A stretch of 64,000 nucleotides of DNA from BRHc4a sp049323915 (GTDB lineage Bacteria; Bacillota; Desulfotomaculia; Desulfotomaculales; Desulfocucumaceae). The position numbers and the translations under genes were made by a program. Location of the stretch: assembly GCA_049323915.1 (NCBI GenBank), contig JBMOPC010000131.1, positions 89,297 through 153,296 of the forward strand, in the 5' to 3' direction. Each line of letters starts with the position of its first letter. Position 1 is the stretch's first letter. Shown here piece after piece: positions 50,599 to 57,788 of this stretch. The notes under the pieces were generated by a model that ran no database searches, had not been told where the DNA came from, and saw only the letters and a program-made list of their open reading frames with translations.

Positions 50599-52845
50599 TC
50601 ATAATTTTTTAAGGATTGCCTCCAGCCTGTCCAGGTATCCCCTGGCTGTTCTGCGGGCTTTCTCCGGTATTATCCGCCTCCCGGCGGCAGTCTCCCCGGA
50701 TGATATTTTTTGCAGCCATTTGGTTAATTCGTCCGTGGCCTCGGCCATTTTTGCGGCTTCAATCCCGGCCGCCTTTTTCCTGACCCGTCTTAAGAGCCTG
50801 TCAAAGCCTTCATCTCCCCGGCGTAGGGCGTTAAGCGCCGAGATGGCGTAAACCTGGGGATAAGGCAGTATTTCCCCGGCTGCTGCGTTGTTGCTGAGCT
50901 TTTGTCTTATGTAGAGGGATACTTTTTCCCGCTCCAGATCTGAAATGGTATCGGCGAAATTGATGACGTAGAAAACCGGAATCTTAAGCCCGGATTTGCG
51001 TATTCTGTCAATGTGATCGGGCACACCCTCGGCCAGTACATGCTTTGCATGAAGGAATACAAGGGCGATGTCGCCCGATGAAAGGACCGGCGCCGTCCGG
51101 TCATGGTGCCTCTGGTGCAGCGAGCCCAGCCCCGGGGTGTCGATGAAATCGGCAAAAGCAATATTCTCCGACGGATATCTGATGGAAACGCTTTCCACCA
51201 GGTATGACACCGGAGGGGAAACCGTGCTGTGAAATTTCATCCTCTGGCTGTTGTCGTCCAGGTTGAAAACCATCGGGCGCCTCCTGCCCGGAATGATCCG
51301 CACACTGGTTAAGGGCGGCCCGGAGTGCGATGTTTGCTGGATCCCTCGGGTAAAAAGGGGTATGCGCCGGTTTTTTTCGGTGTGCGGCTCCGCTGCCGCC
51401 CTGCTGTACATGTGGCACATTTCGTCCAGAGCCGAGGCCAGTTCCGACAGTGTTACGCTCCTGTACAGGCCGTCCCGCAAAATCTCCGCCCCGCTGATCA
51501 GCTCTCTGTGTGAGGGGTCCTCCAGCATCTGTATAAGGGCGGAAACTTCTTCCCGGTTGAGGGCGTATTTTCCCTCCCTTAAAACAGCCGGGGAGAACTC
51601 CGCCTTAAGGAGATGTTCCACCCGGGCGGACTTTTCGCTGCCGTAGCGGATATTGAAAATGCATGAAGTCGTTGCCCTGTCTTCGGCCGGAAGCAGTGTT
51701 TCTCCCAGAAGCGCGTTTAAGAAAGTGGTTTTGCCGGTGGAAAAGGGTCCGGCAACTATCACCCTGCATTTTTCACGCAGGCTTTCGGTATTTTTTAGAA
51801 GCGCCCGGCCGTTGTACCCCGCAAGGTCCGGGTTTGACATTATTTCCCCTGCCAGCGAAGCTATCTGTTCCCCGGTCCCCGGCAGTATTCTTCCCGGTTT
51901 TTTCAGGCCGCCGGCTATGCCGGACTCGGTGGTCAGGCGGCAGGTATTGGCCTGCAGCTCATTGACCAGATTGCCGTATATCAGCGGCAGGTCCCTGATG
52001 GAGTGCATGCCCCGGTTTACTGTTTCGGCCTCTTCCACAACATCCCAGAGCTTTAGAAGAAACGCCTCTTCATCCATTATCATGGACGCCTTCTCCAGTC
52101 TGCCCGGAATTGTTCTGTCCATTTTTAAAAGCCTGGCCTGTATTTCTCTGATAAAAAAATCCATGGCTTTGACCTGAAGGAAAAGTGAGATAAGGTCGAT
52201 GCTTTGCCTGTCCCTTGTATTGGTGGCGTAGATCCCGGCCCTGCCCGGAAAAATTGTTTTCAGCGCCTTGCTGGTCTCGGTAAGGGAGGTGCCGTCAATA
52301 AGACCCAGATTGGCGTTCAGCCAGAATGATATCCATCCCCGGGTTCTCATGTTTGCAAGTCCGGTTAAAAAACTGTGGGTCAGGGTGTCTATCCCCCGCT
52401 GGTGAAAAAGAAAAATAATGCCATCAGCTGACGATGCATATTCCTTCAGCAGGCTGTCGGTTTCAGTGGACAGCCCCACCCCGGGGCTGTCCACCAGGGA
52501 GCACCAACGGAGAATGTCCGAAGGCAGCATTATTTCGGCCCAATCGGGGACGGAAAGCCTTTTCCCGTTTTTTAGAATTTCCCTTAAGTCCCTTTCTGCA
52601 AGCTGAACGGTGCACCCTTTTACTGTCTTGAAGGCCCGCGTTGTTTCGGAGTAGCTGAAGCGAACCGGGAAAAGAGTTGATGGCGAGGCGTCATCCGGGC
52701 ATATTCGCTGTTTAAGCAGGCTGTTGACCAGCGTGGATTTTCCGGAGTTAACCGGCCCGGCCACGATAAAGGCGGGTTTTTTCAGATTCGGGCTCAATTC
52801 CCGTAAGTTTGACACCCGGTTGATGTAATCCATGACGGTATTCAA
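50599..52845 (-). CDS. Dynamin-like protein with two GTPase domains
   Basis: A 748-residue protein with two complete dynamin-type GTPase modules. Module 1: P-loop GPVNSGKST (residue about 30), switch-I SPSTLFPV, G3 VDSPGVGL near 120. Module 2: P-loop GPFSTGKTT (about 362), switch-I ATTSCIF, G3 IDTPGLGS near 575 and G4-like INFADTI near 635. Between and after them are helical regions like the bundle/trunk of bacterial dynamins. The double-module plan recalls DynA of Bacillus subtilis (about 1190 residues), but this protein is much shorter and lacks an obvious membrane paddle. DynA-type proteins fuse or stabilise membranes and protect against phage and pore-formers. TTG 52845 is about five bases after an eight-G run; ATG 52833 is possible. 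Confidence 0.8.
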   Translation of the reverse strand: MNTVMDYINRVSNLRELSPNLKKPAFIVAGPVNSGKSTLVNSLLKQRICPDDASPSTLFPVRFSYSETTRAFKTVKGCTVQLAERDLREILKNGKRLSVPDWAEIMLPSDILRWCSLVDSPGVGLSTETDSLLKEYASSADGIIFLFHQRGIDTLTHSFLTGLANMRTRGWISFWLNANLGLIDGTSLTETSKALKTIFPGRAGIYATNTRDRQSIDLISLFLQVKAMDFFIREIQARLLKMDRTIPGRLEKASMIMDEEAFLLKLWDVVEEAETVNRGMHSIRDLPLIYGNLVNELQANTCRLTTESGIAGGLKKPGRILPGTGEQIASLAGEIMSNPDLAGYNGRALLKNTESLREKCRVIVAGPFSTGKTTFLNALLGETLLPAEDRATTSCIFNIRYGSEKSARVEHLLKAEFSPAVLREGKYALNREEVSALIQMLEDPSHRELISGAEILRDGLYRSVTLSELASALDEMCHMYSRAAAEPHTEKNRRIPLFTRGIQQTSHSGPPLTSVRIIPGRRRPMVFNLDDNSQRMKFHSTVSPPVSYLVESVSIRYPSENIAFADFIDTPGLGSLHQRHHDRTAPVLSSGDIALVFLHAKHVLAEGVPDHIDRIRKSGLKIPVFYVINFADTISDLEREKVSLYIRQKLSNNAAAGEILPYPQVYAISALNALRRGDEGFDRLLRRVRKKAAGIEAAKMAEATDELTKWLQKISSGETAAGRRIIPEKARRTARGYLDRLEAILKKL

Positions 52846-52990
52846 AGTAACCCCCCCCTGCCCCGCTTCCGCCAGAAATCGATGCGATAGCGTATGCGCT
52901 TACCATCCACCTAATGGAATATATTATTATTTATTCCTTTTAATGATAGCAAACTGCTGCCGGCCTAAAATTTTTCCCTCTTCGTTATTC

Positions 52991-53857
52991 TTAATTCTGA
53001 CCTGTAATCCGGTCCCCTGAGGCTAATATTTCTTCAAGTTTCTCGATAACTTCATCCATGGGAAGCGCCCTGGCTTCTTTTTCCGTGATGGGGCGGCCGA
53101 AGGCCAGCCCCTGTTCCTGTCTGTGGCCCCGGTAGCGCCGCGGGAAGGAGGCATCCCGGCTGAACCACTTTCTTCCCACGGAATAGGGGGTGTGAAAGGA
53201 AAAGTTGTGATTGTCGTACTGTATATTAAATTCGTAAAGGTCATAGTAGCTCTTTTGCTTTGCGCAGCGGGGGCAGCCTCCGTAAGACTTGGCGAATTCG
53301 CCGTAGGCCACGTTCAGCCTGTTGGCGCGGGCCCTGCAGCCGGGGCACAAATCAACCCTTTGCTGCCCCTGCACCAGTACGACCTGGAAGTACGGGCTGC
53401 CAAAGTAGTTGTTGACAAGGTGCTTGAGGACCCTTTCCTTTATTGCGTACAGGTACTGGTGGCCGGACTTGGCGTAGTGGTTTAAATGAAAAAGATAATA
53501 GGATGCCTTTAACAGCTTTTCGGTTTTTTCCGGAAGATCGTGCAGTGATGAAAGAAACTCATCCCTGCGCTTTTTCACCCCGGCGGTGTTTATTGATTCC
53601 GAGGCCCTGTTTATTCCGGCCTGCCTTCCGTTCCGGAAGTTTTCTTCGGTGGCCCATTTGCTCAGTATTTTGGGCATCTGCTGCTTGAGGCTGCGGACCT
53701 GATCGGACCGGTAAAGATGATCGTCCCCGTATTTTTGAGCAACTTTTCCCGAGACTTCCAGGTATCCCTCGCGGGTAAGCCGCCGGACTTTGGCCGGGGT
53801 CACGCCCAATTCCCGGCAGACCTGGGCTGTGGTCAGCAATTCACCTGTTTGCAGCAT
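52991..53857 (-). CDS. Unrecognised protein with N-terminal HTH and CxxC zinc motif
   Basis: A 288-residue soluble protein. Residues 1-65 resemble a MerR/excisionase-like helix-turn-helix (TTAQVCRELGVTPAKVRRLTREGYLEV, quoted in part as TTAQVCRELGVTPAKVRRL). A middle helical part is rich in His/Tyr/Lys. Near residues 195-225 two CxxC pairs (CPGC and CPRC) probably bind zinc. The C-terminus is basic then acidic. ATG 53857 is eight bases after GGAGGG. I do not recognise a full-length family; a DNA- or RNA-binding regulator is one possibility. It lies 145 bases upstream of the dynamin-like gene on the same strand. Confidence 0.6.
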   Translation of the reverse strand: MLQTGELLTTAQVCRELGVTPAKVRRLTREGYLEVSGKVAQKYGDDHLYRSDQVRSLKQQMPKILSKWATEENFRNGRQAGINRASESINTAGVKKRRDEFLSSLHDLPEKTEKLLKASYYLFHLNHYAKSGHQYLYAIKERVLKHLVNNYFGSPYFQVVLVQGQQRVDLCPGCRARANRLNVAYGEFAKSYGGCPRCAKQKSYYDLYEFNIQYDNHNFSFHTPYSVGRKWFSRDASFPRRYRGHRQEQGLAFGRPITEKEARALPMDEVIEKLEEILASGDRITGQN

Positions 53858-53914
53858 AATACATGCCCTCCGTTTTTGAACCACAGGGAACTTTGATCTT
53901 AATGAAAAACTCCT

Positions 53915-53942
53915 GTTTAAAAATAAAGGGGCTGCGCCCCTT
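53915..53942 (-). terminator. Minus-strand terminator after the RMD1-like gene
   Basis: On the minus strand AAGGGGC GCA GCCCCTT is followed by TATTTTT. It is one of several hairpins in the 53911-54050 block. Confidence 0.7.
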
Positions 53943-54050
53943 CGGACGGTATAGACGTCCTACCCCCACTAAAGCAAGGGGGACATCCCCTTGGAACCCC
54001 CGTGCATAGGAAATTATCCGCAGAATCCCTTTGGAGCATAATTTCCTATG
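53943..54050. repeat. Structured palindromic block (REP/MITE-like)
   Basis: Successive dyads: GGACG/CGTCC (53944-53960), CCCCC/GGGGG and AAGGGG/CCCCTT (53961-53992), and a perfect 13-bp inverted repeat CATAGGAAATTAT/ATAATTTCCTATG (54005-54017, 54038-54050). The last ends one base before the stop codon of the RMD1-like gene. No transposase or ORF. Such stacked palindromes are typical of small dispersed elements. Confidence 0.6.
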
Positions 54051-54051
54051 T

Positions 54052-55116
54052 CTAATGAAAAAATCCGCCAAGGGCCAGCACCACTTCCAGCATGATTAGA
54101 AGCACTATGGCCACCTCCAGCAGGGTTGACTGCTGGGTGGTGATTTCATTGCTCAGCAGGGTATAGTTCTGCTGTATGATGGTTATTTTTCTCTCTATGC
54201 TTTCGGCCCATGCCCTGGTCCTGAATATGTTCAGAGCCGAACCGTAAACCCTGGCGTAGAAAACGTCCTCGGTAAGCTTCAGCGAGTTGTGGATGCGCTC
54301 TGTTATTTCGCTTATATCCATTACCAGTTCGGCCAGCCGGTTCATTATTCTCCGGTAATGCCCGCGTCGCCTGTAGCGGGCTATGGTCTCGGCCTCTTCA
54401 AGGGCGTCGTACATTTTGTTCATTTCAATGGAAAGCAGGTCGTCGTAATAGCGCAGCTCCAGGAGTTGTGAATTGGCAAACTCCAGCAGGTCCGGAATGT
54501 CGGCGCTGCCAGAGGGGTCGTAGACCAGCGCCGAGTCCCATGTGATGATGGCAAGGTCATTTTTGCCGTATGAAAAGGAGTTATTGAGAACGTCACGCCT
54601 GACCTGGTCGCTCAAAGGCTCGGTTTCGGCAAGGAGGAGGGGGGTGGGGTCCCAGGAGGTGTCCCATTTGTGAAAATAGTAAATGATGTATTCCTCCACA
54701 AACCCCGAGTTTTCGGGCTTGATCATTGCCTCCATGAGAGTCTTGCTTATTTCGTCCAGCTTCTGTTCAAAAATTGCCTCCAGGCTCTCGTCATAGTGCA
54801 GGTTGACCGCCAGGGTGTGAATCCGGCTGTAGTCGTACTCCGGCGGGATGCAAATCCGCATGGTTATGCCTATAACCCCCAGGTCATAGACCCTGGCACA
54901 GTAATTAACCGCATAGGGCTGTTGGTAAAGAATCCGGCTTTCTTCCCCCAGTTCCACCGTCACGGGGGGGTTCTGAATGTTTATGGATTTTGGTTTAACC
55001 CGGGAAAGTTTCATCCTGGAGGTGGGCTTTATCCGGGAAAAAAGTTTCTCCACCGTGTCCAGCCGTATTTCCCAGGCCACGTCGAAAATCCTGTACAAAT
55101 AAAAAAAATTATGCAT
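54052..55116 (-). CDS. RMD1/DUF155-like protein with C-terminal membrane helix
   Basis: A 354-residue protein. The C-terminal third has the pattern of RMD1/DUF155 proteins: LLELRYYDDLLSIEMNKMYDALEE near 230, MDISEITERIHNSLKLTEDVFYARVYG (quoted in part) near 280, then a membrane helix (about 330-350, LLEVAIVLLIMLEVVLALGG) at the very end. Eukaryotic RMD1/RMND1 proteins are mitochondrial membrane-associated factors of unclear biochemistry; bacterial ones are uncharacterised. ATG 55116 follows GGTGAGG. The call rests on residue patterning only, so it is moderate. Same strand as the dynamin cluster, separated by the palindromic block. Confidence 0.55.
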   Translation of the reverse strand: MHNFFYLYRIFDVAWEIRLDTVEKLFSRIKPTSRMKLSRVKPKSINIQNPPVTVELGEESRILYQQPYAVNYCARVYDLGVIGITMRICIPPEYDYSRIHTLAVNLHYDESLEAIFEQKLDEISKTLMEAMIKPENSGFVEEYIIYYFHKWDTSWDPTPLLLAETEPLSDQVRRDVLNNSFSYGKNDLAIITWDSALVYDPSGSADIPDLLEFANSQLLELRYYDDLLSIEMNKMYDALEEAETIARYRRRGHYRRIMNRLAELVMDISEITERIHNSLKLTEDVFYARVYGSALNIFRTRAWAESIERKITIIQQNYTLLSNEITTQQSTLLEVAIVLLIMLEVVLALGGFFH

Positions 55117-55221
55117 ATAACCTCACCCGGCGAATTTTTTGTGTATTTTAACAAAAAATATGAAAAACGGCAAATGCTTTACCCGCATCCGGGGCCGTAT
55201 AAGGTTAAGGGGGGTGGAAAA

Positions 55222-55359
55222 TTGGCCAGGGAGGAAAAAGATCTGTACAATCCGGGCGGTACGGATGATGACGGCCATTCCGGGGAAAAGCCGGAAGAAG
55301 CCGAAGATATCGACGAATTTGACGATCACATAATGTACCACAACTTTTACGGGTACTGA
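55222..55359 (+). CDS. Small acidic hypothetical protein
   Basis: A 45-codon frame starting at TTG 55222, eight bases after AAGGGGGGTGG: MAREEKDLYNPGGTDDD..., a run of Asp/Glu/Pro, then HIMYHNFYGY and stop. The acidic centre and aromatic end look designed rather than random, and the ribosome site is strong. A long upstream extension in the same frame overlaps the RMD1-like gene and is not credible. It precedes the CotF-like gene by 107 bases; a spore-coat accessory role is only a guess. Confidence 0.45.
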   Translation: MAREEKDLYNPGGTDDDGHSGEKPEEAEDIDEFDDHIMYHNFYGY

Positions 55360-55466
55360 TCCGGGCTTCTTTTAGAGAAATACGGTCAGGCAGGGATTTT
55401 GTATAAAAAATGTGGAAGAATAAAGCTGGTGAACATAATAAAAATTGTACGGAGGGTTGGCCAATT

Positions 55467-56189
55467 ATGAAGTTTGGTATGCGCGAAGCCGTGGAAATGT
55501 TTGAAATGGTCAGGGATTCCGCGTGCATGATTGATCATTTTTCGGATTACATCAATCACTGCCAGGATCCAAGCCTGAGGCAGATACTGGAAAAACAGCA
55601 GCGCCATCTGGTGGAGGAATACAACCACAAGCTAAGCGTTATGCAGGCCCATGGCCTTGATACCGCCAGTGTTCTCAGGACACAGTCCGATATGCCGGTG
55701 CACCAGGGAGGGACGATGGCCGCAGTGCCCGGGATGCAGGCAAATGCAAACATACAGTTTGGCATACAGCAGACCGGTCAGAACCAGTCCCCGGTTCAGG
55801 CCAGGACAAGGGCCATAAGCGACCGCACCATCGCCCAGGGTGCACTGCTGTTCCACAAGTGCCTTTCCAGCAGGGCCAACACCGCGGCATTGGAGAGCGC
55901 TGAGCCTCACCTGCGCAATCTCCTTTCAAATTCAGCCCGCACCTGTATGGACATGGCCTACGAGATGTTTAATTACATGGTCCAGAGGGGATTTTACCAG
56001 ACTCCCGAGGCGCCGAGGAATTTTATAAACCATATGCAGCAGCAGGGGGCTCAAAATTACCAGGGCGCCCAGCAGTCTTACCCGGGAATGCAGCAGAACG
56101 TCTCCGGCATTCAGCAGCACCCGCCGGGTGTGCAGTGGAATTATCAGGCCGGAACGCAGCAGGGAAATCCCCCCAGGCAGTTTTCATAG
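55467..56189 (+). CDS. CotF-like spore coat protein
   Basis: A 240-residue protein with two helical ferritin-like segments: residues 1-65 (EAVEMFEMVRDSACMIDHFSDYI) and about 115-190 (SDRTIAQGALLFHKCLSSR; SNSARTCMDMAYEMFNYMVQRGFYQTPEAP in part), then a Gln/Tyr/Pro-rich tail (QGAQQSYPGMQQN). The Asn-Tyr-Met...Gly-Phe/Trp-Tyr end of the helical domain is the hallmark of CotF/YhcQ-type coat proteins, and the repetitive tail suits coat assembly. ATG 55467 follows GGAGGG at nine to ten bases. It marks the organism as an endospore former. Confidence 0.8.
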   Translation: MKFGMREAVEMFEMVRDSACMIDHFSDYINHCQDPSLRQILEKQQRHLVEEYNHKLSVMQAHGLDTASVLRTQSDMPVHQGGTMAAVPGMQANANIQFGIQQTGQNQSPVQARTRAISDRTIAQGALLFHKCLSSRANTAALESAEPHLRNLLSNSARTCMDMAYEMFNYMVQRGFYQTPEAPRNFINHMQQQGAQNYQGAQQSYPGMQQNVSGIQQHPPGVQWNYQAGTQQGNPPRQFS

Positions 56190-56222
56190 CCTTGAAAAAC
56201 CCTGAATATGTGTTTAAAATCG

Positions 56223-56249
56223 AGACCTCGATGTATTCGGGGTCTTTTT
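56223..56249 (+). terminator. Rho-independent terminator after the CotF-like gene
   Basis: AGACCTCG/CGGGGTCT stem, 7-base loop and five T. Confidence 0.88.
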
Positions 56250-56342
56250 AATCCCAGCCGGCATGGCAATGCATTTTCACATCGATTTTTATGCCCGTGG
56301 AAATCCTTTGGGGCGTATACTATTTCGGGCGTGATGCATGAT

Positions 56343-56364
56343 TACATTGCCAATGTATGATTGC
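56343..56364 (+). promoter_or_regulatory. Candidate activator-binding dyad upstream of the acyl-CoA dehydrogenase promoter
   Basis: TACATTGCCAATGTA (perfect 6-3-6 dyad) followed by TGATTGC. The CATTG/CAATG half-sites and the adjacent GCAATCAT (reverse of ATGATTGC) recur at 63468-63482 before the second sigma-54 promoter. It is about 120 bases upstream of -24, a usual enhancer distance. Confidence 0.55.
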
Positions 56365-56476
56365 ATTATGGCCATGGCATCGCAGCAGTTTAATCTCCGG
56401 CAGTTTTGGGGTAAGAAATCCATATTTTATAAGGATTTTTTTTCTTTGCAGGATCAGCTCCGGGATACAATTGTCA

Positions 56477-56490
56477 GGCACGATTTTTGC
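56477..56490 (+). promoter_or_regulatory. Sigma-54 (-24/-12) promoter of the acyl-CoA dehydrogenase operon
   Basis: AGGCACG-ATTT-TTGCG: GG at 56477-56478 and GC at 56489-56490 with exactly ten bases between, as in the consensus TGGCACG-N4-TTGCA. Located 57 bases before the start codon. Confidence 0.85.
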
Positions 56491-56546
56491 GCTAACAGTT
56501 GTGTATATAAAATCAGTCCGTATAAAATTTAAAAGGAGTGAAGTTT

Positions 56547-57704
56547 GTGAATTTCGAGCTTACCGAAGAACTGCAGGACATAAAGAAGTTGGCCAGAGAT
56601 TTTGCGGTAAAGGAAATTGCGCCCACGGTGGACCAGGACGACAAGGCGCACCGCTTCCGCCATGACCTGGTGAAAAAAATGGGCGAACTGGGCTTTTTCG
56701 GCTGCGTTATACCGGAGGAATACGGCGGCAATGAAATGGGATTCCTTGCCATAACCCTTATCGCCGAGGAAGTCGCCAGGGTGCACAGCTCCATGAGGCT
56801 TCCCTTCAACATGAACGCCCTTGGCCCGGCCAGGACCATACTTAAATTCGGCAGCGAAGAGCTGAAGCAGAAATATGTGCCGGGACTTGCCAGCGCCGAT
56901 CTGCTGGGCGCCTTTGCCATAACCGAGCCCGATGCAGGCTCCGATGTGGCCTCCATGAAGACCAGGGCGGTGCTGGACGGGGACTATTATGTGGTAAACG
57001 GCAACAAGATGTGGATTTCCAACGCTCCGGTGGCCGATTTGGCGCTGTTATACGCCATAACCGAACCCGGCAAAGGGGCCAGGGGAATGTCGGCCTTTGT
57101 GCTGGACTGCAAGTCTTCCGGCGTCACGGTGGAGCCCATTACTGAAAAGCTGGGCACATGGTCGGCTCCGGTAGGGTCCATGACCTTTGAAAATGTCCGC
57201 GTTCCCAAAGAAAACCTCCTCGGCAAAGAGGGGGACGGCTTTAAGATTTGCATGAGCCAGCTGGACGACACCCGGCTGGGCTGCGCCGCCGGCGCTCTTG
57301 GTGTGGCCCAGGCCTGCATTGACGCGGTGCTGCAGTATTGCAACGAGCGTGAGCAGTTTGGGCAGCCCATAGGTAAATTCCAGATGATTCAGGATATGAT
57401 CGCCCAGATGATAGTTGATACCGAAGCGGCCAGGCTGCTGGTCTACCGTGCTGCCACCCTCAAGGACAAGGGGGTTCCCAATACCCTGGAGACATCCATT
57501 GGCAAGTATGCAGCCGCCGAGGCCTGCAACAAGTGCGCCGACTATGCCATGAAGATCTACGGGTCCTATGGTTATTCCGAGGAGTACCCGGTGGCCAGGT
57601 TCTACCGGGACGCCAAGTCGTATCAGATAGTGGAGGGAACCAGCAACATACAGAAGATTATAATCTCCAACGACGCCCTCGGGTACCGCAAGGCCAACAG
57701 GTAG
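56547..57704 (+). CDS. Acyl-CoA dehydrogenase
   Basis: A flavoprotein of 385 residues that oxidises an acyl-CoA to the enoyl-CoA. Signatures: substrate/FAD loop AFAITEPDAGSD near 125, WISNAPVADLALLYAIT, GYSEEYPVARFYRD and the catalytic glutamate in QIVEGTSNIQ near 365. Substrate cannot be fixed from sequence; the carboxyltransferase and biotin carrier downstream point to a carboxylated or decarboxylated acyl-CoA such as glutaryl/glutaconyl-CoA or a branched methylmalonyl-type route. GTG 56547 is eight bases after AAAGGAG. First gene of a sigma-54-dependent operon. Confidence 0.93.
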   Translation: MNFELTEELQDIKKLARDFAVKEIAPTVDQDDKAHRFRHDLVKKMGELGFFGCVIPEEYGGNEMGFLAITLIAEEVARVHSSMRLPFNMNALGPARTILKFGSEELKQKYVPGLASADLLGAFAITEPDAGSDVASMKTRAVLDGDYYVVNGNKMWISNAPVADLALLYAITEPGKGARGMSAFVLDCKSSGVTVEPITEKLGTWSAPVGSMTFENVRVPKENLLGKEGDGFKICMSQLDDTRLGCAAGALGVAQACIDAVLQYCNEREQFGQPIGKFQMIQDMIAQMIVDTEAARLLVYRAATLKDKGVPNTLETSIGKYAAAEACNKCADYAMKIYGSYGYSEEYPVARFYRDAKSYQIVEGTSNIQKIIISNDALGYRKANR

Positions 57705-57710
57705 TTTTAA

Positions 57711-57760
57711 AGCCGCAGGGTTCACAGGGATTAAAGAGATTAGGGCTGGCCTCTGTGGCT
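57711..57760 (+). other. Intercistronic hairpin
   Basis: AGCCGCAGGG pairs with CCTCTGTGGCT (ten pairs, two G-T) six bases after the dehydrogenase stop, with a 30-base loop and no T run. It may stabilise or process the mRNA between genes. Confidence 0.5.
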
Positions 57761-57788
57761 GAAAAAAACAAATATTGGAGGATGTCAA

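Noticed and set aside
54670..55221. Long plus-strand frame leading into the 45-codon acidic ORF
   Set aside because: It is antisense to the RMD1-like gene; only the part after TTG 55222 has its own ribosome site.
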